From: Chrysomallon squamiferum | Taxonomy: Eukaryota; Mollusca; Gastropoda; Neomphalida; Peltospiridae | DNA: 64,000 nt | Reading direction: 5' to 3' | Assembly: GCA_012295275.1 (NCBI GenBank) | Contig: CM022678.1 | Span: 16,246,545-16,310,544 of the forward strand | Shown: positions 26,564 through 41,900 of the stretch, piece by piece | Position numbering within the stretch: position 1 is the first letter of the stretch | Layout: the number at the start of each line of letters is the position of its first letter | Notes under the pieces: model-generated | Told to the model about the DNA's origin: nothing | The model's input: the letters and a program-made list of their open reading frames with translations, nothing else | The model's database searches: none | Program-made: the position numbers and the translations under genes

Positions 26564-29500
26564 GTAAGTCATTTAATGATTTAATGATGTAGGAATTTTT
26601 TAATTTTTAATTTAATTTTTCTTTTTAAATGATACGCATTCGTATTTTTTGACATTTGTTCATATAAATATTCGCCATATATAAAACGAAATAAAAGTTA
26701 AACTTAAAGTCACTAAAAAATAAATAAAAAATCATCATTTACGTTTCATATCTGATTTATCTCAGTAAAAGAATTCAATGACTCCATTTCCTGCGCTTGG
26801 AAACGGAAGAACTCATTGCAGGAAATACGATTACAATTAGTTTATTATGTTTTGTTATATCTATTTTTGATACAAACAATTATTTAATTAGATCATTGAA
26901 TATTTATTAGGTATTCTTTAGACACAAATACAAACACTCATGCATACCCACATCAGTGAAGAAGTTAAAACAAGCTACTGAAAAATACTAAACAAGTAAT
27001 ATTTAATATTGGAATAATATTAATCTCAAAAGCATTAATAGGTTTTTGATAATAATTTACATTAATATAACTTAAATGTTAAAATATTTTAAAGATAAAA
27101 ATAATAAATTACTCGTTTGAAGAAATTCCTTTTCCACTTCAAAGTACATAACATGGAATGGAATTCTGTTATCTAGAAATCATTGTTTTATGATAGTCAG
27201 TCCACATTCAGGAAAGCTGTTTCATTTAACCCTTTGAACTCTGAGCAGCTTGTTTTATCATAACCCCATTCTTGAGCTACATTATATAATCAAATAGCTT
27301 TATACATATTCTGTAGTGCGAGTTAAATGTTAATTATTGTCCTATTTATTTAAAATTATTTCCAAATTTTTCAAATTTAATAATAGTAATATAGATGAAG
27401 TAAATAATAATAATAATATGATAATAATATAAATATTAGTATCATAACATTAATTTTAAAAACCCTGAAAAATACAAGAATCAGTTTGAATGTCTGATCA
27501 ATATTCTTCATTAAAGTTTTTCCAAACAGAATTTAGACATTAACACACATAATTTTAAATATATTTAATTGAGTGAAATAAATTAATACTTAAATACATC
27601 TGAAAAAATTATATTCAATAACCCATGTATTTTTTTATTAATTCATTTATTCATTTATTTTATTATCATTTAAAAAAAAAAAAAAAAAAAAAATTTATCT
27701 TTTTGTTTTTGTTTATAATCTGACAAATTAAGTACTGTTATATTCAAATATGTCATAAATTACATTATCAGTACTATTTAAAATATTAGTTCTAATAACC
27801 TATGCCTTGAGGAGATTTGATCTTGGTACATTCAGTGCCCTAGGCCTGTACTCTAACCATTATAGCCCATAACATTAAACAAGCCTAAACGAAATGCTAT
27901 TTTTAAAATAAATAACATAAAAAAGAATCTCAAACTTGATATGACTGAGAATTAAGAATGAAAACCGCTGTAGAAATTAAAAATTGTTATTAAAAATTTA
28001 CGTTTAATTGTTATATTGTTTCTAAATACTTAAGTTAATTTGTGTTTTTATGATATCTTTACAATTTTATACGGTTAGCAAATTTTAAATGATATTTCAT
28101 TACAACCATATTAAAAGTAATTGGTTCATAACTCCATATTTAACTCTTTTTTTTAAACCTCAACACATTTCACTTTAAACAATTTGTGAAATTAATCTTA
28201 AACTGACTGGTGTTTAATTATTCTTTTACTTTCTTTTTTATTTTATTTATTTATTTCTAATATGTAAAATTTTATGTGAAAAAAAAAGTAAATTTAAAAC
28301 TGAAGACTTTTGTATAATGCATTTCTTTAATCATTCACCAGTTCTAATTAAATGTCTATTTTTAAAGTATACAAGAAAAATTAAAAACAGAATGGGTTTA
28401 TATTATAGTTTTTTAATTCACAAATTTCAATTAATTTTCTAAGTAATAGAAGATTATCTCAGCCATTTTTATCATTCAGTTCTTTAATCATTCACAAACA
28501 GTAATTAAAATAATTTTTATTTTTTTAAAAATATTGTTAATATTGTAAAAAATATATTATGACAGAAGACTACACTGAATACAAATGACCATTTTTTTTT
28601 TTTTTTTTTTTTTGTAGACCTTATCTCAGAATGAAGAAGATGGTCACTGTATTTGGTATGACCAGTGTGGTATTGACGATGTGACGGGAAAAGAACTCAA
28701 TTGTTTGTACAATGGTACAGCAAAACCTCTCACAGATAAGAAAGCACTGGCTGTCTACAAATCATTTTGTCCAGACTTGTACAATGCTGCAGGTAAGCTT
28801 ATAGTGATGAATTATTTTATAAATATTTCAAAAAATATTAATAATAATAAAAGAATAACAATTTTTGCATAATGATATAATTTTTAGAGTGCATATGAGA
28901 GAGAGAGCGAGTGAGAAAGAATGTGTATCTTATGATACATATGATCTCAAGTAATTTTAAAGCTTGTCTTTCAATAATAATTTACTATATTATTTTAAAA
29001 TATTTATGACAAGAGGTTAAAGTTACATTTGGCTGCAATCCTTTTTAATCAATGTGCAGATACTGTTACAAAAATGTGATCACATTATATTCAGTTTGTA
29101 GCCGTTATTTAACATAACATACATAAAATCAGATCTGCAGTAAGTTTTCTGTGTTTAAAAATGTATTTCTATTTTCCTTTTGTTGTCAGGTGGGAAGCAG
29201 GTAAAAACATGTTGTTCTCCAAAGCAGCTGTACACGCTAGAATCTGGTATGGGCGTTCCCAGGCAATTTTTCTCACGATGCCCAACATGTCTTCACAACT
29301 TTCTCAACCTGTATTGCTACTTCACGTGTGCTCCTTTTCACAGTTCGTTCATGTATGTGCAGCATACCGTTCCTGGAACAAAACCAGGAACCATTGCGAT
29401 CAAAAGTGTAAACATGTCGGTGTCTGAAGATTTCGGTGTCGGAATGTTTAATTCGTGCAAAAACGTACAAATGCCGAGTGCAAACGAACGAGCTATTGGT

Positions 29501-32500
29501 GCCTTGTGTGGGAAGTCGGCAGCACAGTGCACACCACAGAACTGGCTCGACTACATGGGCGGAACGTCAAACGGACAGACCCCATTCCAGATCAACTTCA
29601 ACATCACTAATGAAACCCTGCATTACCCTAATGCCACTCTGGTGCCGATGAATGCCACAGTAATTCCGTGTTGGAAACCTCTCACCAACAGATCCTACCC
29701 CTGCAGCTGCCAGGACTGTCCAGCCACATGTTCTCCAAATATTCCACCCCCACCCCCACTTCCTCCATTCAAGATTCTCCACTTTGATGGGTTTGCTTTT
29801 ATTTCTGGAAGTGTCTTCTTTGTGTTTCTGCTTTTCTTCGGAATCTACTGCATCTGCTACAATATCATTGTACAGGACTCGCTGTCTCTTGACCACATCG
29901 ATGACGAGGACTCAGAAGGTTTCAGTATATATAGAATTGACAAAATGGGTCGGAAGCGCAGACGCAAGAATTCATTTTCACAACTGACCTACGGTCAGTT
30001 AGGCTGCATGGAGAAGTTTGGAGCCAAAATGGACAGACTGTTTGAGAAATACTTCACAAAGTGGGGTATTATGTGTGCCAGGTACCCAAAGACTGTGCTA
30101 GCCTTGGGATTTCTTTTTGTCGTCATCTTTTCTTTTGGCTTGTTCAATTTCAAAGTAATCACAGATCCAGTCAAATTGTGGTCCGCTCCAGGAAGCAAGG
30201 CTCGTGAAGAGAAAAATTATTTTGATACCCATTTTGCGTAAGTGAAGAGAAAATTATTTTGATACCCATTTTGTGTAAGTGAAGAGAAAATTATTTTGAT
30301 ACCCATTTTGCGTAAGTGAAGAGAAAAATTATTTTGATACCCATTTTGCACAAGTAAAGAGAAAAATTATTTTGATACTCATTTTGCGTAAGTGATTTGA
30401 TTAATTTCAGTTTATCTGGGTGTAGAATTTTGCATCTATTGAATTGTCTGAAAAATGTTTTCCAAATCTTTTTTTCTATTCCTTCTGCTTTTTAATTAAA
30501 TCACAAGCTGGAAGTAGAGGTTTAAACATCATTTAGGCCTGTATGTGTGTATGTGTGTGTGAATATATATTCAGGATATTTTGGTTAAATTTTAATTTAT
30601 TTTTATTATAATTATTTTTAAAAAAAAATTCAGGTTCATTTTCTGCACATTTCAGGGCAATTTTATATTTTATTGATTTATTGTAAAATCAGTTTTATGG
30701 ATTGTGGTCAATTTCTTGAATTTCAGTCCATTTTATCGAACTGAGCAGCTGATAATCACACGGACGGGAAACAATTCGAAAGTGGCTCATCAGACAGGTT
30801 CAGCTGTAACACCTACCTACTTCAGTTCAATCTTTGACAAAGACTTTTTACATCAGGTATACCATAAAACTAACTTTGTAACAGATCACACAAATTTTCT
30901 TCATAACTCGTGATTGCTGTATAGAATTTATCAAATCATAGGTTAAGGATGGCAGAGACAGAGATTACATGAAAATTTACATGGATACAAAAAACACAAG
31001 TACCAGTTTTTTCATGCTTCCCATTCTTTTGATGTAATTTTGGAGGCCAGCTGGCTTCTGGTCCTTTGTGTGTCATGAGTATGTTGTACATACATACTCA
31101 TATTCAGCACATGTGGGCCTACATTTAGGTATGATTAATGTCACTAAAGAACCCACTGTAATTCAGTAGTCTGTGGTAGACAAAAAGCTCTGGACTTAAT
31201 AATCATTGAGTTTCATCCACTTTAAAATTTTAGGTAACATGTACATGTATGTAAAGTTTTAAAATAACTAAATTTAAAATTAGACAACTTTTCAATCATC
31301 CATGATAGCATTAAAATAAAATAAATAATATTATTAATAAAATTAATATAAAATTTAAAATGATAAAAGTTAAAATATAAAATTTAAAATTAAAAAGGAA
31401 AATAAATTATAGGGTATTAAAAACTAGAAATCTCCCAAACTGCACTTTAGTAAAAGATGTTATGAACACATTCCTGTCTAGTATTCATGAATCATTTTTA
31501 TTTTAGTATTAATTACAGTAATTTTGTAATTCTCAGGTTCTTGACCTCCAGAATGAAATAAGTTCCCTAACTGCGGAGTATAATGGTCAAATTGTGGCCC
31601 TTGAAGATATTTGCTTTTTGCCTCTGGCACCTGAACACCAAATCTGTGCAGTGACCTCAGTGTTACAGTACTACCAAAACAGCCACAAGAATCTGGACCT
31701 GGAAGTAAAGGACGAATATGGTTTCTTGGTTTTGGCCGATTATCTCGACCACTTTCAATATTGTGTAAGGTATGGTAAAACTGTTTTAAATATCATTAAT
31801 AACAAAAAAAAAATTTTAAAACTTACTTTAATAATGTTGAGGATTTGGACCGACAGTCTCGCATGTCTTGTTCATTATCTTAATTTTATTATAATTGGTT
31901 GACCTCCAAGTCCTGATGTATCTGCCAAATGAGTCTTATCATCTTTTTATTACTGCCACATCTGCCACATCCTGCTTTGTTTATTCATCTCTTCATGCAG
32001 TGATTCTGCAGAAATTTGATTTAGACTAAGTTACCCAAAACTAACTGACTCTGTGCATATGTTTGGTTTACAGACCCGATAAGACATCATGTCAAATCAG
32101 ATAAATCAAAACGCACTGTTAGGAATGCAAATGGAGCAAGCTTAATATTTATCAATAACATACAACTTTGAACTCTCAGATTGAGACCGATGATCTTACA
32201 GGAGTGTCATGGGTTTTAGTCAGATCAGATTTTAATGCTGGGTGGAGGTGTTGAAGGGAGCATTGCAAGGCAGGGCATCGCCACACATGTCATCTGTTTA
32301 CAGTGAAAATAAAAGCATTTGCTGCTGGTGCTATTTGTTATTTCACATATAATTAGATACAGGTCTGTGTGTGTGTTGATATATAGATGGATAGACTGAC
32401 ATATAGATAAATAAATATATATGTATGTATAAATGTATTTATATTTATGTATGTATAAATGTGTGAGTGTGTGTGTGTGTGTAAATTTATTTTTTTTTTT

Positions 32501-35199
32501 TTTTCTGTTGCCAGGGCACCTGCCTCTATTAATGACACAACAAAACTGCACACATCTTGTCTGTCTGACTGGGGTGGGCCAGCTTTCCCATGGGTTGTTC
32601 TAGGAGGCTATAATGGTAAGCTGTAATGGCTTTCTTTATTAAAATGTTCAGTCAAGTTATTAATAATACATGCACCTTTTAATAAGATAAAGTTAAAATC
32701 TAAAATGCATATTTAAAACAAAAAGCTCGGAGGACAAATTTATGAATCCTGTTTTGATATTACCTGCTAGTAGCTGGTTTTATATTAATAAGAACATGGT
32801 TTATATAAGTTGGCCTATATTAATTACTTTGATAATTAACTTCATTCATGTTTGCTACCTAAGATTAAGCATTACAGAAATATTTTCAAAAATAAAAATA
32901 ACATTCATTGGAATAGATCAGAATAAACAGTATGTCAAATGGAGGAAAAAATAAGCAACCAATTCAAATGAAACATATGTAGATATCTTTCCCTCACTTC
33001 CATCTGAAATTAAAACTTGAATATTTACAGGTGAAAACTACAAGAATGCAACAGCACTGGTGATAACCTACCTTGTTGACAACAGCATTGACTTCAACAA
33101 CAACTCCAGGGCCAAAGCTTGGGAGGCAGCGTTTCTTAAATTCATTGAGAACTACGACAACCCAAATATGAGCATTGCATATTCTTCTGAGGTAAATAAA
33201 TATATGAATGTTTTGTCTTTATCTGTCTCAGTCCTAATTTGAAGACAGTCGTTTTGTCAACAGCAAGATTAACTTTTGTTACTTCTGTTCAAGCAGTTCA
33301 AATGAAATTGTAACAGTGTAGGTGTTAAACTAGACAGGTACAAGTTGTTTGGTTAATGCAGTAACCTTTTGCTATTTAAAATCTGCATATTAGATCAATA
33401 GACACAAAAAATTCATTTTAAGAAATAATGTTTTTTTTTTGTTTTTTTCTTGGAACTATAGAAAAGGCTACGCTAATAATAATAATATAAAATAGCAAAT
33501 CAACATAACAAGCACTACCATTTCTCCTTTTAATCAGCCTGTGATAGAAATTGTTTAAAAAAAGAAGAAAAAAAAGATATTTTCTTTATGTGTGCTATTT
33601 ATATAATTTGTTAATGATGCACTACTGTATGCACTAACTTCTGATGTATCAGTATGAATTGAACTCGTGTTTGTATGAGTTTGAAAATGTTATTTTTTCA
33701 GAGATCAATAGAAGATGAAATAGAGAGAGAGAGTAATGGTGATGTTGTCACTATTTTAATCAGTTACCTCATCATGTTTGCCTACATCACCTTCACACTG
33801 GGTCAGATAAAAAGCTGTCAACGGATTCTGGTATGAAACCATTCCTATTTAATTCATTTACCTTTGTATAAGACAGATTAATTTTTACTCTTTTCACAGT
33901 TATAACTTTGGATATAAAGATTTAGCAACCTGATGTTAAAATCTACATATAAGGCATACGTAATTTTATACATGCATAGCATTCAAAAAACATAAATTGT
34001 TGAGTTGATCGAAAGTAAAAGCAACATTACTGTTGAGAAAGGATCTAAGGAATAAAAAACAAATTAATTAAAATATGGTTTCTTAACAGTTTTTGATGCT
34101 TTGTTTTCTTGTATTTATTTCAAAAAATAAATTGCTGAATTAGCTGATGATAAAGGAAGTAATAAATAAGAATCTTACAATTAAAAAAATAAAATTAATA
34201 AAAAAAAAATGTTTCTGAACAATTCATTGCTTTCTAATATTTGATTGCGGATATATATATATATAAAAAAAAAAAAAGTATGACAATATTGAATAAGGAT
34301 CCAAGGATTAACAAAAAGTCACTTAATTAAAAAACAGTTTCTGAACAGTAACAGTTGCTTCTTATTTGCTTGCTTGTGTCATTTCTTCTTTTTCATTTTC
34401 TTTTTTTTATTGAAATTTGATATTTTGTTTTTGTTTTGCAGATTGACTCAAAGATCACTCTGGGTTTAGCTGGTGTTGTTATCGTTTTGTGTTCCGTGTC
34501 ATCATCTCTTGGCTTCTTCAGCTACATTGGGCAGCCTGCTACACTGATCATAGTTGAAGTCGTTCCATTTCTAGTGCTGGCTGTTGGAGTGGACAACATT
34601 TTTATTCTTGTACAAGCTTATCAGGTTAGTACATTAATGAATCGATAAATGAGTGAGTGAATAAAAGACATGGTGTTTCATTTGTTTGTCACTTTATGTC
34701 AGAGAATGATAAATAGAAATGATCAAATTTCCGATACTTGACATTAAAACATTAAAACTTGGAAATGGAGTTCAAAGAACTGATGTTACCATAATGCCTG
34801 CCAGTAAAAAATTTGTCTTTCAGAGGGACAAGAGATATTCTACAGAAGAAATAGAACACCAGATTGGCAGAATTGTTGGAAAAGTTGGCCCCAGTATGCT
34901 GCTCACAAGTTGTTCAGAGTCTCTGGCTTTTTTCATAGGTAAAAACCTCACCATTGTATACAAAGACTGTAGATAAAAAAAAAATAAAGTATTAATCTCT
35001 TCATCAAAAATTTGTTTAAATACAATTGTAAATGTGATTTTTTATGCTTTTAATTATAATTGGTAGCTAAGCAAAAGTAGGAAAAATTATATTGTAATAG
35101 TGTCTATCCTCTTCTTACCTTTCACAATGAAATAGTGTCAATTACACAGAAATCTTTTGTTATTTTAGTTATGAAAATTTTACAGCTAGTATTAAAAAC

Positions 35200-35231
<32 letters not shown>

Positions 35232-35579
35232 TTTTTGTGTTTTTGGGGTATTCTTAAACAAAAATAATTATATAAAATTAACTTTTTTCTTTTATTTCTT
35301 TTTCCATTTCTTTTTTAATTCTTTTTTTTTTATTGATTGATTTTGTATTTCTTTATTTGTTTCTTGTTTTGTTTGTTTATCTGTTTTATTTATTTATATG
35401 TTTACTTGTTTATTTATAGGTGCCATGACTGATATGCCGGCAGTGAAGATTTTCACTCTGTATGCTGCTATGGCTGTTTTGTTTGACTTCCTGTTTCAGA
35501 TTTCCTGTTTTGTTTCTTTACTGACACTTGATGCCAAGAGACAGGAGGTCAGTGATAAACACAGTCTTAAGTGTATAGT

Positions 35580-35659
<80 letters not shown>

Positions 35660-36039
35660 ATTAATATCATTATTGTTGTTGTTGTTATTATTATTATCAT
35701 CATTATCTTGAAATTATCTTACAACCAAGATATGAATGGCTATCTCATGACAAAAACATAATAATAGAAGAAGTAGATGATAAATGATAATTGTGACCAT
35801 TATAGCATTGCTAACATTATTATGTTAAATTATTATTATTATCATCATTATCTTGAAATTATCTTACAACCAAGATATGAATGACTATTATCATCATTAT
35901 CTTGAAATTATCTAAACACAAAAATATGAATGGCTATCTCATGACAAAAACATAATAATAGAAGAAGTAGATGATAAATGATAATTGTGACCATTATAGC
36001 ATTGCTAACATTATCAGTATGTTAAATCAAAGTATAAAT

Positions 36040-36111
<72 letters not shown>

Positions 36112-38919
36112 ATTCACTCCTTGCTTTTTTCCCTGATTTTCTGTTTTTGTTCTCTCATCCTTTCAATCTCTCTCACACCTTCACACCAGACAGGCACATA
36201 CATACATCCACTCACATGAATATACAGGCAAATCAAATACTTTGTTTGTTCATATGTATATTTATGAATCATTGTAATCTTGTGAATGTGAGTGTATTTG
36301 TCTATAATGCATAATAACACTAATATTTATTATTTTTCAGAAAAATCGCATGGACTGTTGTTGCTGTATAAAGCAGACAGTGAAAGAAGAGGAAGGAGAG
36401 AGTGAAGGATTTCTCTACACATTCATTAACAAATACTACTCTCACTTCCTGATGAAAGAATGGGTTCGACCCATAGTGGTTAGTATAAATTTAACTGGTT
36501 CATATCAAGAATATTTATAATGTATGATACGAACCTTGTTGTACGAGTTTAATCATTAAATTTCTGAGTATTAACGAGTCTTGTGGCTTGCTGTTGTTAT
36601 TTTTCTTTTAATATTAGCTCTTTTTTTTTCACTGATGAAGAAAATGCTTTATTTGAATTATTACAGGGTTTGTTGAAAATGTTTCTCATACATTTATGTC
36701 AGATTTTATTCATTGTTTGATTCACAGGTAGAATGTTTGACACAATATTGTTTTAGGTGTCTTGTGTTTGTGTGTAAACTCATATATTTTTTTATGTTAT
36801 TTAATTGATATTATTATAATAAATATAAATAATACTCAGTAATAAATATGGTGTACGTTTCAGATGGTTATATTTACTGCTTGGTGTTGTGTTAGCATCA
36901 CTCTGGCATCAAAAATAGAAATTGGACTTGATCAGAAACTCTCCATGCCACAAGTAAGTCATTTAGTTTTAATTTTCCAAGACATTTACTTTAATTACAC
37001 TGTGGATCCAGTAATGTTCATAACTTCAGAAATTCTAGAATTGGGGGATGGTGGGGTTTAAAAGCATTAGAGATAGAATGGCTGATTCTCACTGACGTGA
37101 ATTATGAGGTGTGATGAACTCTGGTATATCAAAGACCATAATATATATCCATTCCTGTGTGTATGAGTGTGAATATAAAAGTACTAATATTTAGTTCCAG
37201 ATGAAATAATCAAAAAAAGAAAAAAGGAACAAGGTCAAAAAATTATATTTACTGTCAGGATAAGTAATTACTTTGAACCAGATATCCACACTTTCTGTTA
37301 CAAAAAAATAATAATAATAATAATTTAATAACAATATTATTCTGTTTCTTCCTTTTTTTGGTGTTTAAAATATGTTATAAAACTAATTTAGTTTATTGTA
37401 TGATTTAACGATCTTTGATTAGTCTAATAGAAATCCTTTATACCTACAAATTTTTATTATTTCTTTTTTTCAGTGATAAAGTGATACTACCAAATAGATT
37501 TGAGCACTGTCATTTTGCCTTCACAACTAGTGTTATGTTAATTAATACATGATGGACTATTTCTTAACTTGTTTTTCTGACGACCCAAAGTTTAGTGAAG
37601 ATTTGTACATAATAATGGAATGGATTTCATGAGACTGTTTGGGTTGTTTTTTTTGCAGGATTCCTACATGATCAACTATTTTAATAATCTCTCTGAGTAC
37701 CTGTCTGTTGGTCCCCCAGTCTATTTTGTTGTGAAGGATGGACACAACTACACAAGCAACGATGGGCAGAATCAGATCTGTGGTAGCAATGGCTGCGATG
37801 AAATGTCTTTGCTCGGTCAAGTGTTCAAGGCGTCTCAAATCCCTAACTAGTCAGTTTTTACCTTTTAGAATTATTGCAGTTCAAGATCACATTAATGTAA
37901 AATAAGTTTCTTTTCTTAATGGGTAATAGTGTCTGTTTATTTTCTCTTTGATATACGCATCTCTTGTTGTTAAACTATCAGATTAATCCAATTTGTTTTT
38001 TTGTTTATTTATTTTGATTTTAAAAAGAAAAAAAGTGAATTATAACTTTTATCGTTTCTCATTTTAGTTTTGTATAATATATTTATAACCAAAACGCCTG
38101 AAGGTGCATAAATCATTTCATAAAGAAGTAGAATTTTGTTTCCCTTTTGTTTTAGGAACCTTAACATTCTCATTGCATGTAATGATTGAAAAATATTATC
38201 ATCATATTACTAAATTATCAGATTTTTTTTATGGTTAAAAATCTTTGTATATAAATTTTTTTAAATTATTTAATTATTTTAATTTTTGAATTTAAATATA
38301 AATTATAAATTTAAAAATTATAAATTATAAATTAAATGTGAACAGCACTCATATTGCTCATCCTGCATCTTCGTGGCTTGATGATTACTTCAACTGGATG
38401 GATCCTGAGGGAAATCCACCCTGTTGCCGTAGAAACAATGAAACAGACGGATTTTGTAAAGCAACAAGTAAGTGACGATACCTATAAGACATATTAATAA
38501 TATTTAATTCTAATTTCGTTTACTGGTGAAAAATTGTTATTCATTAAAAATAATAACAATGATAACGTACAAGAAAAATGTTAAAAAAAGTAACATAAAT
38601 AACAACAGTAATATAGTAATAATAACAAGAAAAATCATAATGATAATAGCAATATGTTTATAACAGTAACAACAATAACATAGTGATAATTATATTACTG
38701 AAAAATTATTATAGTAATATTAAGAATAATGATAATAGTAACAATAACAATATTTATTACAATAACAATAATATAGTAATAACAAAAATATAAATGATAA
38801 CAGTAACAATAATAATATACCACTACTAACAGTAGATGCATAACAGTGACCATAGCATTAGTAATAACAATCAAAGTAACAACAATAACAGCAAAATTAA
38901 CAATAAGAGTTATAGCAGC

Positions 38920-38956
<37 letters not shown>

Positions 38957-41900
38957 TAAGTAAGTAACCAAACACTATAATATTATTTGTATTTTATGTT
39001 TTCTAGTTGAAGACGATGTACATTGTCATCCATGTATTTCTGGTCGTGAGTATTCGGGAGGTCGACCCATCGAGTCTGATTTCATGGAGTATCTGCCCTG
39101 GTTTCTCAAAGATAACCCCGAAACAAAGTGTGCCAAAGGGTGAGTTGTTTCCCTTGTCAGTAATTCTTCAGTTATCTCATTACGAGTTTTTATAATCTGA
39201 TTATTTTTATTTGTGAACTGTGTTGTTGTTTCTTTTTGTGTGGTATTGATAATGTGGCTGTATTTGCTGCAAATGTGACTTGTTTGTCAATATATATATA
39301 AGTCAATGCTGAAATACAAATACACACATACACACACAGAAACATATAGATAGATAGATTATAGATGTACAGAAATATGGATAGATAGATAGATTGTACT
39401 GAGAGAATATCCAGGAATTTAATTTCCTTTGGATAATTTCTGTGAATGGTATGGATAAACAGTTTGAAAAGGTGCAGGACTGTGTTTAAGGTCAATGCAT
39501 AGAGCTTGTATATCTTAAATTATATATGTCACTAAAGCTGTATGTTTTGAAAATATGTCACCCATCTTCTTAAAATTAAATTAAAAACCTTTTTCTGCAA
39601 CAGTCCATCACTATCACATCTCCAGTGTAATAAACAATTTATAAATTAACAAATGTTTTATATTTTACAGTTTAATTATTGTCGTCTTTCATTTTACAGT
39701 GGCCATCCAGCTTATGGACAAGGTGTTCAGTTGTTAGACAATAAGACTCGAGTTGGAGGTATGTAAAATTATATTAAATTTATCTTACCAGTTAGGTATC
39801 ATGATAAAAGTACTGGCAAATGAAAAATAAGATACTTTCATTATCTTTTCATTAGATATTTATAAACATTAAGTATTCTGTTTATTTATTGGGTATATTT
39901 TAAAATATTATGAATCATCATTTGACCTTGATTTATTTTTAAATTGTTTATTATGACTAAAATGTGGCAGCCTGTAACTGTTTATATATTTATTTTATTT
40001 TAATGACAAAAACATTAAACATTTGATTATGGTACAGGAAGATTATTTTAATGTCTTGTAAAAATGACTTAAAAACAGAAAAAGAAAAATTCAGTATATC
40101 AGTTTATAAAAGTATTTAATGTTTTATTAATTTATTTCCATAGCCAGATACTTCATGACATAATCTGTAAGATTGTTTTAACAACATCTTGCAAAATGTC
40201 TTAATACCAAAAAACAGAATAGAAACATTCAATATAATTGATGTTTATAAAACTATTTAATCTTTTATTAATTTGTCTCCTCAGCGACATACTTCATGAC
40301 ATACCACACTATACTGAAGACATCAACAGATTTTATCGATGCTTTGAGACAGGCAAGAAAAATTGCTCATACCATAAGTGTGGACATGAATATGACCCAA
40401 CACGGCTACGAAGTGTTCCCTTACAGGTAATGCTTTTTCTTCTTTTTTTCACTTTTAACTCTTTGACCTAAGACCTTCATGATTTACCACAACTGTTATT
40501 TATTTGTTCCTGAGTTGTTAATTGTCTGGCATATGAGCTTTAGAAGGTTTTCCACAATAAATACAAACAAGATGGTACTACTGTAGTTCAGTATGTGTAA
40601 CTGAAATGTCAAGGTGTCATCTGAAGCCAGTATTGGTGTTGGTAGACTTGTAACATCTATATCACCTTACTTAGTCCTGTGGAAGACAAATGTAAGTGGT
40701 ACCTGGCAGTCTGGGAGCACCTGGGACAGATATAATACCTGAATGTCACCTTAAGTAAATTACAAATATCAACAGTATTTTGACCATGTTTGTGATTCAT
40801 TATAGGTTAATATCTCAGTATCAGTTGCAGCGGTCTACCTATTAACAAGTTCATTTTAGTTGCAATTAAATAAAGTCGGTGTCTATTGCCGGGCGAGTTT
40901 TGTCTGGTTGTTCTGTGAATTATATTCTTTATATTCTTTACAGGAATATATTTATAGAGTATACATACACACAGGTATATATATATATATATTTTGTTTT
41001 CTAATCTTCTGTAGATATTGTTATATATGCGTGCATGTGTGTGTTAAATGTGAGATCGTTTTTATTTCTCTGAAAGTAAAATATCGCCACGCAGTATGAT
41101 GAATATTCATGAGAATGTGCGCTGTTAATAATAATTATTTTTATATAATATTGTGCGGATCGAAGGACGACAACAATATTTTAAAAAGTTGTTTATATAT
41201 CGAGGATAATTATTATACAGGTGCATGTTCAAAAATTTAGCGATCATTCAAATTCATGCGCAATAGTTTAGCCGCGCAGTGCCTGCTCAGCTGCTGCGGT
41301 AGCCTTGATTACACAAGCATCGTGAGTAGCAGCAAATTTCATTGGAATCGAATTGCGTCCCTTCGTAAATATGAGCGTCGTAGCTTCGGATTATATCTAT
41401 TTTGTTCAGGGACAAGACACGTGAATTGCTGACCCAAAAAGTGCAAAACAATGGCATGACAGTCAGTCTAAATAAACGGGTGGCGAATATTGCTGCCGTT
41501 GCTGACGAATGGCGGGCGAACTCGCCGTAAGTGATGGCGGGAAAACTCGCTATAAGCAGTAACTGATGGCGGGCCCGCCATCTTTTACAGTATGCAGCGA
41601 TACCTCCGAGTTGTAAGTTGATAATGAATGTTAATATCAGCAGTATAGTAGATTCACATTAACCGTTTGAGCCCTGAGCTCCATGTTATGTCTTGATATA
41701 TTTCAATTATTCAGTTTTAGTTATAAATAGATAATAAATTTTAATATCAGCAGTGTAATAAGTATAGATTCTTCTTTTACGAAATGTGTGACAGGCTGGC
41801 TTATTTGGCATATTCTATTTTAAAATTTACATAGCCTGAATCACTAGGGACACGGTCCCCTTCTACAGAAAATCCTAAATTTAATTGTTCCTCACAGTTA

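Noticed and set aside
30204-30391. Regularly spaced repeats that might suggest a CRISPR array
   Set aside because: The units are contiguous with no unique spacers, arise from NPC1 coding sequence, and the genome is eukaryotic.
34719-34976. Plus-strand ORF of 85 residues reading into NPC1 exon 10
   Set aside because: Only 34824-34938 is exon; the start is intron sequence read through the acceptor.
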